Shown: positions 6,614 through 14,185 of the stretch, one piece after another
Layout: every line of letters starts with the position of its first letter
Numbering within the stretch: the stretch's first letter is position 1
Source of the DNA: Antarcticimicrobium sp040365005
GTDB taxonomy: Bacteria; Pseudomonadota; Alphaproteobacteria; Rhodobacterales; Rhodobacteraceae
Direction: 5' to 3'
Assembly: GCF_040365005.1 (NCBI RefSeq)
Contig: NZ_BAABWV010000016.1
Span: forward strand, 1 to 64,000
Length of the DNA: 64,000 nt
Program-made: the position numbers and the translations under genes
Notes under the pieces: model-generated
The model's input: the letters and a program-made list of their open reading frames with translations, nothing else
Databases searched by the model: none
What the model was told of the DNA's origin: nothing

Positions 6614-8316
6614 ACCACGATGGCCGCCTGCTGCGCGCCGCCGTGCTGGCGGGCATCGGGCTTGGCCTGATCACCCCCATTGTCATCGGCCTGTGGGAGA
6701 CCGGGCGCGCCGCCTTCGGCATTCTCCCCGCGCTGGGGCAGGAGGTGGCCTCGCTCGAGCCGTGGCAGGCGCTGGCCGCCCTGCCCGGCATCGGCACCAG
6801 CTTGCGGCTGACGCTGATCACCGGGTTCGGCTCCACCCTGCTGTCGCTGCTGCTGGCAACCGGGTTCTGTGCCGCCGTTCACGCCCGGATGCGGCCGTCC
6901 GCCGGGGCGCAGATGCTGACGCCGTTCCTGGCCATTCCCCATGCGGCGATGGCGGTGGGGCTGGCCTTCGTCCTGGCCCCGTCGGGCTGGATCGCGCGGA
7001 TGCTGGCGCCACTGGCCGGCTGGGACCGCCCGCCCGACATCGCCACCGTCCATGACGGCTGGGGCCTCGCCCTGATGATCGGGTTGATGGTCAAGGAGGT
7101 GCCGTTCCTGTTGCTGGTGATCCTCTCGGCGCTTGGCCAGATTCCCGTGGCGCGCCACATGGCGGCAGGGCGCGCGCTGGGCTATGGGCGCGGCATCGTC
7201 TGGATCAAGATCATCATGCCGCAGGTCTGGCCGCTGATCCGGCTGCCGGTCTGGGTGGTGCTGGCCTATGCGCTGTCGGTGGTGGACATGGCGATCATCC
7301 TTGGTCCCTCGACCCCGCCGACGCTGGCGGTGGCGGTCACGCGCTGGTTCACTGACCCCGATCCGGCAATGATCCTGCCCGCCTCGGCCGGGGCCATCGT
7401 GCAGGCGGGGATTGTCGCGCTCGCGGTCGCCCTGATGCTCGTCGCAGAGGCACTGGGCAAGCGGCTGGGCCGCTGGTGGCTCAGGCGCGGCGGGCGCGGG
7501 CTGTCGGCGGAACCGGGGCTCTGGGCGGCCAGTGCGGTGACGATGGCGCTGATGGCGGTGGGCGTGCTGGCGATGGTGTCGCTCGTGGTCTGGTCGCTGG
7601 CCTGGCGCTGGTCCTATCCGCAGATCCTGCCGCAAAGCTGGTCGCTCAAGCCCTGGACCGGCGCGCAGGACGGCTGGATGCGGGCGCTTGCGAACACGCT
7701 GCTGCTGGCCGGTGCGACGGTGGGTCTGTCGCTGGCGCTGGCGATCGCCTGGCTCGAGGGCGAGGATCGCGCCCGCCGCGCCCGCGCCCCCTGGGCCGAG
7801 GCGCTGATCTACCTGCCGCTGCTGATCCCGCAGATCGGGTTTCTCTACGGGTTGAACGTCGGCTTTCTGCAGATCGGCCTGTCGGGCGGGATCATTGCCG
7901 TGATCTGGGCGCAGGCGCTGTTCGTGTTTCCCTATGTGATGATCGCGCTGTCGGACCCCTGGCGCGCGCTGGACCCGCGCGTGATCCGCGTCGCCGCCGC
8001 CCTTGGCGCCGGGCCGGGGCGCAGGCTGTGGGCGGTCAAGCTGCCGATGCTGATCCGCCCGATCCTGACCGCCGCCGCCATCGGGGTATCGGTCTCGGTG
8101 GCGCAATACCTGCCGACCCTGTTCATGGGCGCGGGCCGCATCGCCACCCTGACCACCGAGGCGGTGACCCTGTCCTCAGGGTCCGACCGCCGCGTAACCG
8201 GCGTCTATGCCAGCCTGCAGGCCGGGTTGCCCTTTGCCGCCTATCTTGCGGCCTTCCTGATTCCCGCGATCCTGCACCGCAACCGCCGCGCCCTGACCGG
8301 AGCATCTGCCCCATGA
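6610..8316 (+). CDS. ynjC: ABC transporter permease, YnjC family (two fused permease domains)
   Basis: 568 aa with about 12 membrane helices in two homologous halves (roughly 1-285 and 300-568), the layout of ThiP/FbpB-like fused permeases. Each half has an EAA-type loop for contact with the ATPase (around AAGRALGYGRGIVWIKI and AAALGAGPGRRLWAVKL). The start at 6610 overlaps the ynjB stop; an upstream in-frame ATG at 6589 would give seven extra residues and a 25-bp overlap. It overlaps ynjD by 4 bp, so the three subunits are made as one coupled unit. Confidence 0.9.
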   Translation: MNHDGRLLRAAVLAGIGLGLITPIVIGLWETGRAAFGILPALGQEVASLEPWQALAALPGIGTSLRLTLITGFGSTLLSLLLATGFCAAVHARMRPSAGAQMLTPFLAIPHAAMAVGLAFVLAPSGWIARMLAPLAGWDRPPDIATVHDGWGLALMIGLMVKEVPFLLLVILSALGQIPVARHMAAGRALGYGRGIVWIKIIMPQVWPLIRLPVWVVLAYALSVVDMAIILGPSTPPTLAVAVTRWFTDPDPAMILPASAGAIVQAGIVALAVALMLVAEALGKRLGRWWLRRGGRGLSAEPGLWAASAVTMALMAVGVLAMVSLVVWSLAWRWSYPQILPQSWSLKPWTGAQDGWMRALANTLLLAGATVGLSLALAIAWLEGEDRARRARAPWAEALIYLPLLIPQIGFLYGLNVGFLQIGLSGGIIAVIWAQALFVFPYVMIALSDPWRALDPRVIRVAAALGAGPGRRLWAVKLPMLIRPILTAAAIGVSVSVAQYLPTLFMGAGRIATLTTEAVTLSSGSDRRVTGVYASLQAGLPFAAYLAAFLIPAILHRNRRALTGASAP

Positions 8317-8963
8317 GCCTTGATCTTGACGCCCTGTGCATCCGTTCCGCCGACGGCGTTTCGCTGTTCCAGCCGCTGACGCTGCATGTCCCGGCCGGCA
8401 AGGTGGTCACGGTCATGGGGCCGTCGGGGGTGGGGAAATCGACCCTGCTCGACGCCATCGGTGGCCATCTGGCGCATGGGTTCCACATGTCCGGCACGGT
8501 GCGGCTGAACGGGCGCGACGTGACCGGCCTGCCCGCCGAGGCACGGCGGATCGGGTTGCTGTTTCAGGACGCGCTGATGTTTCCGCACCTGTCGGTCGGC
8601 GACAACCTGGCCTTTGGCCTTCCGGCCAGCCTGCGCGGGCGCGCCCCCCGGCGCGCGGCGGTCGAGGCGGCCCTGTCACAGGCCGGGCTGGCCGGGCTGT
8701 ACGAGCGCGACCCGGCGACGCTGTCAGGCGGGCAGCGCGCCCGCGCGGCCCTGATGCGCACCCTGCTGGCCGATCCCGCGGCGCTGCTTCTGGACGAGGC
8801 CTTCTCGAAACTCGATGCCGGGCTGCGCGGCGAGATGCGGGCCTTTACCTTCGATCACGTGACCTCCCGCGCCATCCCGACCCTGATGGTCACCCATGAC
8901 CCCGACGATGCCACCGCCGCAGGGGGACCGGTCATCGCCCTGAAGGCCGCCCCGCCCCCGTGA
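8313..8963 (+). CDS. ynjD: ABC transporter ATP-binding protein, YnjD family
   Basis: 216 aa. Walker A GPSGVGKST (G36-T44), Q-loop LLFQDALMFP, signature LSGGQRAR, Walker B ALLLDEAF and the switch histidine in VTHDPDDA are all present, so it should be an active ATPase. It starts on an ATG overlapping the ynjC stop and ends 10 bp from the convergent YiiX-type gene with no terminator of its own visible. It energises the YnjBC importer, whose cargo is unknown. Confidence 0.92.
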   Translation: MSLDLDALCIRSADGVSLFQPLTLHVPAGKVVTVMGPSGVGKSTLLDAIGGHLAHGFHMSGTVRLNGRDVTGLPAEARRIGLLFQDALMFPHLSVGDNLAFGLPASLRGRAPRRAAVEAALSQAGLAGLYERDPATLSGGQRARAALMRTLLADPAALLLDEAFSKLDAGLRGEMRAFTFDHVTSRAIPTLMVTHDPDDATAAGGPVIALKAAPPP

Positions 8964-8973
8964 AATCCGCGCG

Positions 8974-9795
8974 CTACGTCACCGATACGCCCACCTGCCT
9001 CGGCCCCGGTGCGGGATCGGCGGACCATTCCAGAATATGCGGATCGAACCCGTCGACCAGATGCGGTTTGACGATCTGGAAATAGGGCGACAGGTCGAAA
9101 TCGCGTGGCGCGTACAGCGAATGGTGGCGGATGTGCAGGATTTCGCGCCGTGCGAACCGGGATCCGCGCCGCGCCTTGACCACCCGCAATTCAGGCAGGA
9201 TCGGATAGCGGACCGACTGGAACGCCCGGGCGATCAGCGACGAGCAGATCGCCCGCGTCGGGTCGCCCGAGCCAAAGGCCAGCATACGCCGCCGCCAGCG
9301 CACCGGAACCGGCGGCGTCGGAAAGAAATAGCGCATCAGGTCGAAGACGTTGCGCAGATCGTATTTCAGGCCGACACGCACCGCCATGAAATCGGCCACC
9401 GCCCGGCATTCCTCGGGAGTCAGGCCGACCGGGCGACAGATCCGGGTGTTGAAGCGCGCGTATTTCGACAGCGGCGCCGAGACGCAGCCTTCATTGAGAT
9501 TGACCTCGATCAGCCGGTGCGGCTCATCGGTTCCCGGGACGGCGGGCAGGCCGTCGCCCACATACATCGCGGCATGGGACCAGGTCGATTGGGTCAGGTA
9601 CTTGATGGCGTTGGAAATCCGCTCCTGCCCCTCGACCAGCAGCACATCGCCGGGGCGCAGCGTGCGGCACAGGGTCTCGTAATCCGAGGGCGTGAAGGGC
9701 GTATAGCCAAGGCTCGGGCGGTGCAGGTGACCGGCCAGACGTCGACCCACCCCGCTTAACAGGGAATCATAGCGCTCTCGTAGTGTGACAGGCAT
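8974..9795 (-). CDS. YiiX/YebB-like permuted papain-fold (NlpC/P60-type) hydrolase
   Basis: 273 aa. The segment LRPGDVLLVEGQERIS followed by STWSHAAMYVG carries the H of a permuted NlpC/P60 domain, and RAICSSLIARAF near residue 200 supplies the Cys; this arrangement is that of the YiiX/YaeF group (peptidase family C92). No signal peptide is evident. The start at 9795 (MPVTLRERYD) is preferred because GGAGGGG lies directly upstream; the frame extends 15 codons further. Substrates of this group are poorly known; lipid-linked or peptide amide bonds have been proposed. Confidence 0.82.
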   Translation of the reverse strand: MPVTLRERYDSLLSGVGRRLAGHLHRPSLGYTPFTPSDYETLCRTLRPGDVLLVEGQERISNAIKYLTQSTWSHAAMYVGDGLPAVPGTDEPHRLIEVNLNEGCVSAPLSKYARFNTRICRPVGLTPEECRAVADFMAVRVGLKYDLRNVFDLMRYFFPTPPVPVRWRRRMLAFGSGDPTRAICSSLIARAFQSVRYPILPELRVVKARRGSRFARREILHIRHHSLYAPRDFDLSPYFQIVKPHLVDGFDPHILEWSADPAPGPRQVGVSVT

Positions 9796-10019
9796 CGGTC
9801 CCCTCCGTTTGGCGCGTTCTTGGCGGTGTGAGGACGACACCGGGCGCGGTGAATTGTTGCGGTCTGGCGCGGATCATCTTCGGCAAACAGGCCCGGATCC
9901 GGGCAGCATGGTCCCGACCCGCCTCGGGGCCAAAGGACATATCCCGCGCCAGCCCCGACGCGCGCCCGTCGTTCCCCCGGCGGCGGCACCCGTGCGGCGA
10001 AACCCAGGGCGTTTTCCAT
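9756..10019 (-). CDS. Possible short ORF with a strong ribosome site upstream of the YiiX-type gene
   Basis: 87 codons starting MENALGFAARVPPP. The protein has no family resemblance and looks compositionally like high-GC noise, but its ATG is preceded by GGGGAGGAGG at ideal spacing, unusual for a chance frame. It overlaps the start of the YiiX-type gene by 40 bp, so it could be a leader ORF or the start of a decayed gene. Listed with low confidence. Confidence 0.25.
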   Translation of the reverse strand: MENALGFAARVPPPGERRARVGAGAGYVLWPRGGSGPCCPDPGLFAEDDPRQTATIHRARCRPHTAKNAPNGGDRCLSHYESAMIPC

Positions 10020-10315
10020 GTTGCCTCCTCCCCTTGTCCTCTACGGTGACATGCAGGGGCGCCGGGTGTTTCACCGCGACGCCACACCATTTCGTGAGGG
10101 CCGGAACAGCCCCCCCCACATCCACCGCACTCACATTCCCGGGAGACCGGGGGCTTTCCCTTTACTTCCCGGCAGGCTGTCGGACACTGGGGGCGAAAAA
10201 AGGGGGTCCACCATGACGCGCTCTGCCCTGTGCCCGGGCTCGGTCGGCCTGTCCCGATTGCGGTCCGTCGTGGCCACATCCTGCGGCGGGGAAGTCGGGG
10301 GCCATCGGGGCTGGC
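9796..10315. other. About 520 bp without a confident gene
   Basis: Apart from two short SD-led ORFs (minus 9756-10019, plus 10213-10323) nothing recognisable is encoded. The divergent neighbours (YiiX-type gene leftward, membrane-protein gene rightward) must both be transcribed from here. No clear sigma-70 promoter or long repeat was found. Confidence 0.4.
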
Positions 10316-10323
10316 ATGGATGA
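10213..10323 (+). CDS. Possible 36-aa upstream ORF overlapping the membrane-protein gene
   Basis: The ATG at 10213 is preceded by AGGGGG at 6 bp. The 36-codon frame (MTRSALCPGS...) ends with TGA at 10321-10323, just inside the next gene, whose ATG is at 10316. It may be a leader peptide that couples translation, or a chance frame. No known family. Confidence 0.25.
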   Translation: MTRSALCPGSVGLSRLRSVVATSCGGEVGGHRGWHG

Positions 10324-10990
10324 GGGACCCCAAGCCCCGCAAGGGACCACCGCCGCCCGCCTCTTCCGGGTCGTGCTGCACCTGGTCCTGTTGCTGATCC
10401 TGGTCTATGGCGCCCACCTGTTGCTCGCCTGGTTCTCGGCCCGGACCGAAGACATCCACCCCGGTGCACAGATCGGCATGATACTCGTGCTGCTGCTGAT
10501 CTACGCGTTGCTGATCGCCCTCCCCTTCGTGCCGGGGATCGAGATCGGCCTGATGCTGCTCGCGGTCGAGGGGGCCTGGATCGCTCCATGGCTCTATCTG
10601 GCCACCACCGCCGGGCTGCTGTTCGCCTACGGGGCGGGTGAATGGGTGCCCTATCCGCACCTGCACCGGGTCCTGGCCGACCTCCACATGCACCGCGCCT
10701 GCGCCTTGCTGGACCGGATCCACCCGCTCAGCCGAGAGGAGCGGGTCCTGCTGCTGCGCGACAACGCGCCGAAGTGGCTGCGGCCGCTGATTTCCCGCTA
10801 TCGGTACCTGTTCGTGGCGGCCGTCATCAACCTGCCGGGAAACGCGGTGATCGGCGGCGGCGGTGGCATCCTGTTCCTCACCGGCCTCAGCCGGCTGTTC
10901 AAACCGGCCGGTGTGGCCGTTACCGTTGCGCTGGCCGTGATGCCGGTGCCGCTGACCGTCTGGGCCTTCGGGATCGACATCCTGCACTGA
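10316..10990 (+). CDS. Multi-pass membrane protein of unknown function
   Basis: 224 aa. At least five hydrophobic stretches: roughly residues 16-40, 53-75, 80-103, 160-185 and 188-215. A cytosolic-looking middle part (about 105-155) holds a basic segment, RDNAPKWLRPLISRYR. The segment after it is glycine-rich (VIGGGGGILFLTG). The start at 10316 has GGGG a few bases upstream. I do not recognise the family. The loop-helix NLPGNAVIGGGGGI loosely recalls small-membrane-protein families linked to export. It lies between a YiiX-type gene and an ECF sigma/anti-sigma pair, with no shared operon. Confidence 0.7.
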   Translation: MDEGPQAPQGTTAARLFRVVLHLVLLLILVYGAHLLLAWFSARTEDIHPGAQIGMILVLLLIYALLIALPFVPGIEIGLMLLAVEGAWIAPWLYLATTAGLLFAYGAGEWVPYPHLHRVLADLHMHRACALLDRIHPLSREERVLLLRDNAPKWLRPLISRYRYLFVAAVINLPGNAVIGGGGGILFLTGLSRLFKPAGVAVTVALAVMPVPLTVWAFGIDILH

Positions 10991-11021
10991 CCGCGGCCCT
11001 GCCCAAGCCAGACGCCGCGAC

Positions 11022-11273
11022 TCAGCCGCGCCTCGGCCCCTGGTCATCAAGCCGCGACAGGATCGCGCCGATGCGGTCCGCGTCCGTCTCTCCCTGCGCA
11101 TCGGCTGCGGGCGGCCCCTCGGTCAGATCGCGGGTGGTTCGCATTTGACCGATGAACCGGCGGCAGCCTTTGCACATCGCCAGATGCAGGCGCATCCGCA
11201 GCGCTTGCCAGGGGCCCAGCTCCCTGTCGATCAGCGCGCTGGCGCGGGTTGAAACCTCTTGGCAGCTCAACAT
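11022..11273 (-). CDS. Small zinc-binding anti-sigma factor
   Basis: 83 aa. It contains a zinc anti-sigma (ZAS) pattern: C4, then H30-x3-C34-x2-C37 (LHLAMCKGC). There is no membrane helix, so it is a soluble, probably redox- or metal-responsive partner. It lies 109 bp downstream of the ECF sigma gene on the same strand, the standard arrangement for a cognate pair. The C-terminal half is short and acidic/polar, much shorter than ChrR-type anti-sigma factors, which carry an extra cupin domain. Confidence 0.8.
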   Translation of the reverse strand: MLSCQEVSTRASALIDRELGPWQALRMRLHLAMCKGCRRFIGQMRTTRDLTEGPPAADAQGETDADRIGAILSRLDDQGPRRG

Positions 11274-11382
11274 CTGGCGGTGTCCCTTTCACGTGCCTCA
11301 CGGGAACAGGACAATCGGAACCGGGCCACGTTACACTTGGCGAAAAAGAATCCCGGCCCCGCTTCCACGCAAGCTCACCGCG

Positions 11383-11982
11383 TCACATCACCCCGTCGAG
11401 GGCCGCCCGCACCGCCAGACGTGCCCTGTGCAGCAGGACCCGCATGTTGCCCTCGCTGATGCCGAGAATGGCGCAGACCTCTTGCGCCTCCAGCCCCTGT
11501 TGCGCGCGCAGGATGATCACCGATCGCTGGCCGGGCGGCAGGGCTTCGATGGCCGCGTTCACATGCTCCATCACGCTGCGCCCCGCCAGGATGCGTTCGG
11601 GGGTCACGCTCTCCCACAGCTCGGGGGTGTTCTTCCAGCGCCCCCGACCGTCAAAGGCGGCCGCCAGGTTGTCCCCCTCGCCCGCGCCATCGAACGAGAC
11701 GATGCGCCCGTCGCGCTTGGCGCGGCTTCGGGCCTTGTTGATCAGGATCGAGAAGATCCAGCTTGCCAGCGAAGACCGTCCCTCGAACCCGGAAATGTTC
11801 CTGAGGACCGCGATCCAGGTGTCCTGGGCCACCTCTTCCGCCGTGGCACGGTTGCGGACGACGCCGGTCGCAACGCGGATCAGGGAGCTATTGTGCCGGT
11901 TGTACAGCTCCTCGAACGCGGCCCGGTCGCCCGCAGCAAGTCGTTGAACAAGATCCGTTTCCGTCGCCCGAGCCGTAGGCAT
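11383..11982 (-). CDS. ECF-type RNA polymerase sigma factor
   Basis: 199 aa. Region 2 is seen in LYNRHNSSLIRVATGVV and AEEVAQDTWIAVLRN, region 4 in LPPGQRSVIILRAQQGLEA and the HTH GISEGNMRVLLHRARL. A GTG at 11985 lies one codon earlier, but the ATG at 11982 has GGGGG at better spacing. It directs RNA polymerase to a stress regulon held in check by the small zinc anti-sigma factor encoded next. I could not identify its own target promoter upstream. Subgroup not assigned. Confidence 0.9.
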   Translation of the reverse strand: MPTARATETDLVQRLAAGDRAAFEELYNRHNSSLIRVATGVVRNRATAEEVAQDTWIAVLRNISGFEGRSSLASWIFSILINKARSRAKRDGRIVSFDGAGEGDNLAAAFDGRGRWKNTPELWESVTPERILAGRSVMEHVNAAIEALPPGQRSVIILRAQQGLEAQEVCAILGISEGNMRVLLHRARLAVRAALDGVM

Positions 11983-12171
11983 CACATCCCCCCGTATTGC
12001 CTTGCCCCACTAAGCAAAACAAACCCCGTGGAAGTCCAGAGACCAGGGTTATAGGACAATGGATCGTGAATTGCGCCCCCGCCGCCCCGGGGACCCTGCG
12101 ACGCAAACCGGCGGACCCCAAAGGGAAACCCCTTCAAGGAAAGTCCAGGTTCTTGGTATCATTTGAAAAAG

Positions 12172-12248
12172 TGGTCGGGGCGGCGAGATTCGAACTCACG
12201 ACCCCCTGTACCCAAAACAGGTGCGCTACCAGACTGCGCCACGCCCCG
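12172..12248 (-). tRNA. tRNA-Pro (anticodon TGG)
   Basis: 77 nt on the minus strand, from CGGGGCG to CGCCCCG-A-CCA (7-bp acceptor stem, CCA encoded). The anticodon arm CCTGT-TTTGGGT-ACAGG gives anticodon TGG, reading CCA and by wobble other proline codons. The T-arm GTTCGAATC is standard. A T-run follows the CCA end on the minus strand and may serve in termination. A second tRNA-Pro (GGG) lies at 39978. Confidence 0.95.
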
Positions 12249-12289
12249 ACGACGGCCTGTCTAGCGACAGTTCCGCGGCTTGAAAAGCC

Positions 12290-12751
12290 CTAACAGGGCC
12301 AGGCCGCCGGTCCGCCGGCAAAAACCGGGTGGCGCATCACCGTGCCCGGCGCGATGCCAAGGCGTTTGGCCAGCTCGGCGTTGATCTCGAGCACCGCGAA
12401 AACGCCCTCTCCACCGTCGATCGGGGTCAGGTCACCCGGGATCGCGCCCGAATGGACCCGGGTCACGCGCCCGGTCCGGTCGGTGAAAATCATGTCCAGC
12501 GGGATCAGCGTGTTCTTCATCCAGAAGCTCGCATGCTGCGGACGCTCATAGACGAACAGCATCCCGGCCGTGCGCGGCAGGGACTCGCGGAACATCAATC
12601 CAAGCCCGCGCGCCTGGGGCGTATCGGCCAGTTCCACGGTGAATTGCGCCTGCCCCCAGTCGCCGCGCAACTCCACGCGGTCGGCCCGACACTCGGCCAA
12701 GGCCGGCATCGCCCCGATCAGCAGGATCAAAAGGGCGGCAAGCGCGCGCAT
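12290..12751 (-). CDS. DUF192 family exported protein
   Basis: 153 aa. Signal peptide MRALAALLILLIGAMPALA, then the DUF192 (COG1430) domain with its hallmarks RGLGLMFRESLP, GMLFVYERPQ, FWMKNTLIPLDMIF and a late AVLEIN. Members are small periplasmic or membrane-attached proteins of unknown biochemical role. The start overlaps the stop of the upstream cold-shock gene (ATGA), so they are translationally coupled, an arrangement found in related genomes as far as I remember. No key residue is missing. Confidence 0.88.
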   Translation of the reverse strand: MRALAALLILLIGAMPALAECRADRVELRGDWGQAQFTVELADTPQARGLGLMFRESLPRTAGMLFVYERPQHASFWMKNTLIPLDMIFTDRTGRVTRVHSGAIPGDLTPIDGGEGVFAVLEINAELAKRLGIAPGTVMRHPVFAGGPAAWPC

Positions 12752-13272
12752 CACGCGGCCCCCGCTTCCGTCAGCCCTGCCTCCCAGGCCAGCACCTCGG
12801 CGGCCATCCGGCCACGACGACCGTCGATCACCCGCATCGCCAGCGCCTCGCCCGGCTGCAGGTCGGCCAGCCCGGATTGCCGCAGCACCTCGATATGCAG
12901 GAACACGTCCTCGTTGCGCCCGAAGACATTGGCGAAACCGAACCCCTTGCCCTTGTCGAACCATTTGACACGGGCCGGTTCCAGCGGCCTCTGACGGATC
13001 TCTTCCGGCTCCAGGTGGCTGAAGTCCGACAGCACCGGGCCGCAATCCTCGCGCTCGGGCGGTTCGATCGCCAGCACCTCGATCGCCTGCACCCCGCGAT
13101 CGGTCTCTTGCGTCAGGATCTCGATTCGCGATCCGTCGGCGACCGAGCTTTGCCCGAAATTCCGCAGCACGTTCATGTGCAAAAGGATGTCGGGACCGCC
13201 CTGGTCGGCCACCACGAACCCGTATCCCTTGGTCGGGTCGAACCATTTCACCTGTCCGGTCACCTGGTTCAT
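12751..13272 (-). CDS. Double cold-shock-domain protein
   Basis: 173 aa from ATG 13272, with two cold-shock domains. The first starts at residue 1 (QVKWFDPTKGYGFVV with a DILLHMNVL RNP2-like segment); the second begins about residue 96 (ARVKWFDKGKGFGFANVFG then DVFLHIEVL). It should bind single-stranded RNA or DNA. A GTG at 13293 (VAEDLSSM) is also a plausible start, with GGA 10 bp upstream; the frame is open to 13380. The long AT-rich 5' region (13294-13440) would suit a cold-regulated leader, but that is inference. Overlaps DUF192 by 4 bp. Confidence 0.88.
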   Translation of the reverse strand: MNQVTGQVKWFDPTKGYGFVVADQGGPDILLHMNVLRNFGQSSVADGSRIEILTQETDRGVQAIEVLAIEPPEREDCGPVLSDFSHLEPEEIRQRPLEPARVKWFDKGKGFGFANVFGRNEDVFLHIEVLRQSGLADLQPGEALAMRVIDGRRGRMAAEVLAWEAGLTEAGAA

Positions 13273-13444
13273 GCTGCTGAGGTCTTCTGCCACTTGTGCT
13301 ATTTCCGCGTTTCGTTGTTCAGCTGAGGTCGGCTCATGTTGAATGGTGTGCAATAAACGCAACGGACACTTCAAGTCCAAAACATCGAACTCGGCGGAAA
13401 TCCACGCATATTTTCAAAGTGTTGCATTTCACGTCACGTGAGTG

Positions 13445-14050
13445 TCAGGGGCACAACCTGTGGATTTCCCAAGCGGATTCCGCGTTTTCCCGGCGCCAGG
13501 CAAAGCGGTCGTGTAGCCGAAATGCCCCATCCGCCCAAAACTCGATCTCGACCGGAACCAGCCGGTATCCGCCCCAGAACGGCGGCCGCTGCGGGTTCGG
13601 CCCCAGCCGCGCGGTCACTTTCGCCACCTCGGCCATCAGCGTGGCGCGGCTGGCCAGCGGCTGTGACTGGTGCGAGGCCCAGGCGCCAAGCCGGCTCTTG
13701 AGCGAGCGCGACTTGTAATAGGCATCCGCCTGCGGCCCGTCCTCGCGGGTGATGTGGCCGCGCACACGGATCTGACGGCGCAGCGATTTCCAGTGCAGGA
13801 CAAAGGCGGCCATGCCGGCCTGGTCCAGTTCCTGCGCCTTGGTGCTGGTGTAATTGGTGTAGAAGACGAAGGCCGCCGGCTCGATCTCCTTCAGCAGGAC
13901 CATGCGCACATTCGGCATACCGCCGGCGTCCACTGTCGACAGCGCGATCGCGTTGGGATCGTTGACCTCGCTGTCTTCCGCCTCGGCCAGCCATCGGCGC
14001 GCGATCTCGAACGGATCGTCGCCTGAGAAAATTCCAGTTCTGTCGCCCAT
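13445..14050 (-). CDS. pdxH: Pyridoxamine 5'-phosphate oxidase
   Basis: 201 aa. FMN-dependent oxidation of pyridoxamine/pyridoxine 5'-phosphate to pyridoxal 5'-phosphate. Family motifs are visible: PNVRMVLLKE, the FMN-phosphate contact region FYTNYTSTKAQEL, ALHWK-like VLHWKSLRRQIRVRG, SLKSRLGAWASHQSQ and the C-terminal PVEIEFWADGAFRLHDR. Slightly short at the C-terminus, ending EIHRLCP where E. coli ends RLAP. Transcribed away from fabI, with a 135-bp divergent gap. Confidence 0.96.
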   Translation of the reverse strand: MGDRTGIFSGDDPFEIARRWLAEAEDSEVNDPNAIALSTVDAGGMPNVRMVLLKEIEPAAFVFYTNYTSTKAQELDQAGMAAFVLHWKSLRRQIRVRGHITREDGPQADAYYKSRSLKSRLGAWASHQSQPLASRATLMAEVAKVTARLGPNPQRPPFWGGYRLVPVEIEFWADGAFRLHDRFAWRRENAESAWEIHRLCP

Positions 14051-14120
14051 GGTATCCCCGTCATCAACACTGTGGGAAAAACCCTAGGACGCGCCCGGAC
14101 CGGCCACAAGCCTGATGCAC

Positions 14121-14149
14121 TTGATGCGCCACCACCAATCGCCTAAACG
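14121..14149 (+). promoter_or_regulatory. Candidate sigma-70 promoter for fabI
   Basis: TTGATG (14121-14126), 17-bp spacer, TAAACG (14144-14149), 36 bp before the fabI ATG. The -35 is good and the -10 is weak. No FadR-like or FabR-like palindrome is obvious. Confidence 0.35.
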
Positions 14150-14185
14150 TCACTCTCACACCGTTAGGATAGGCGGAGAACCTTC

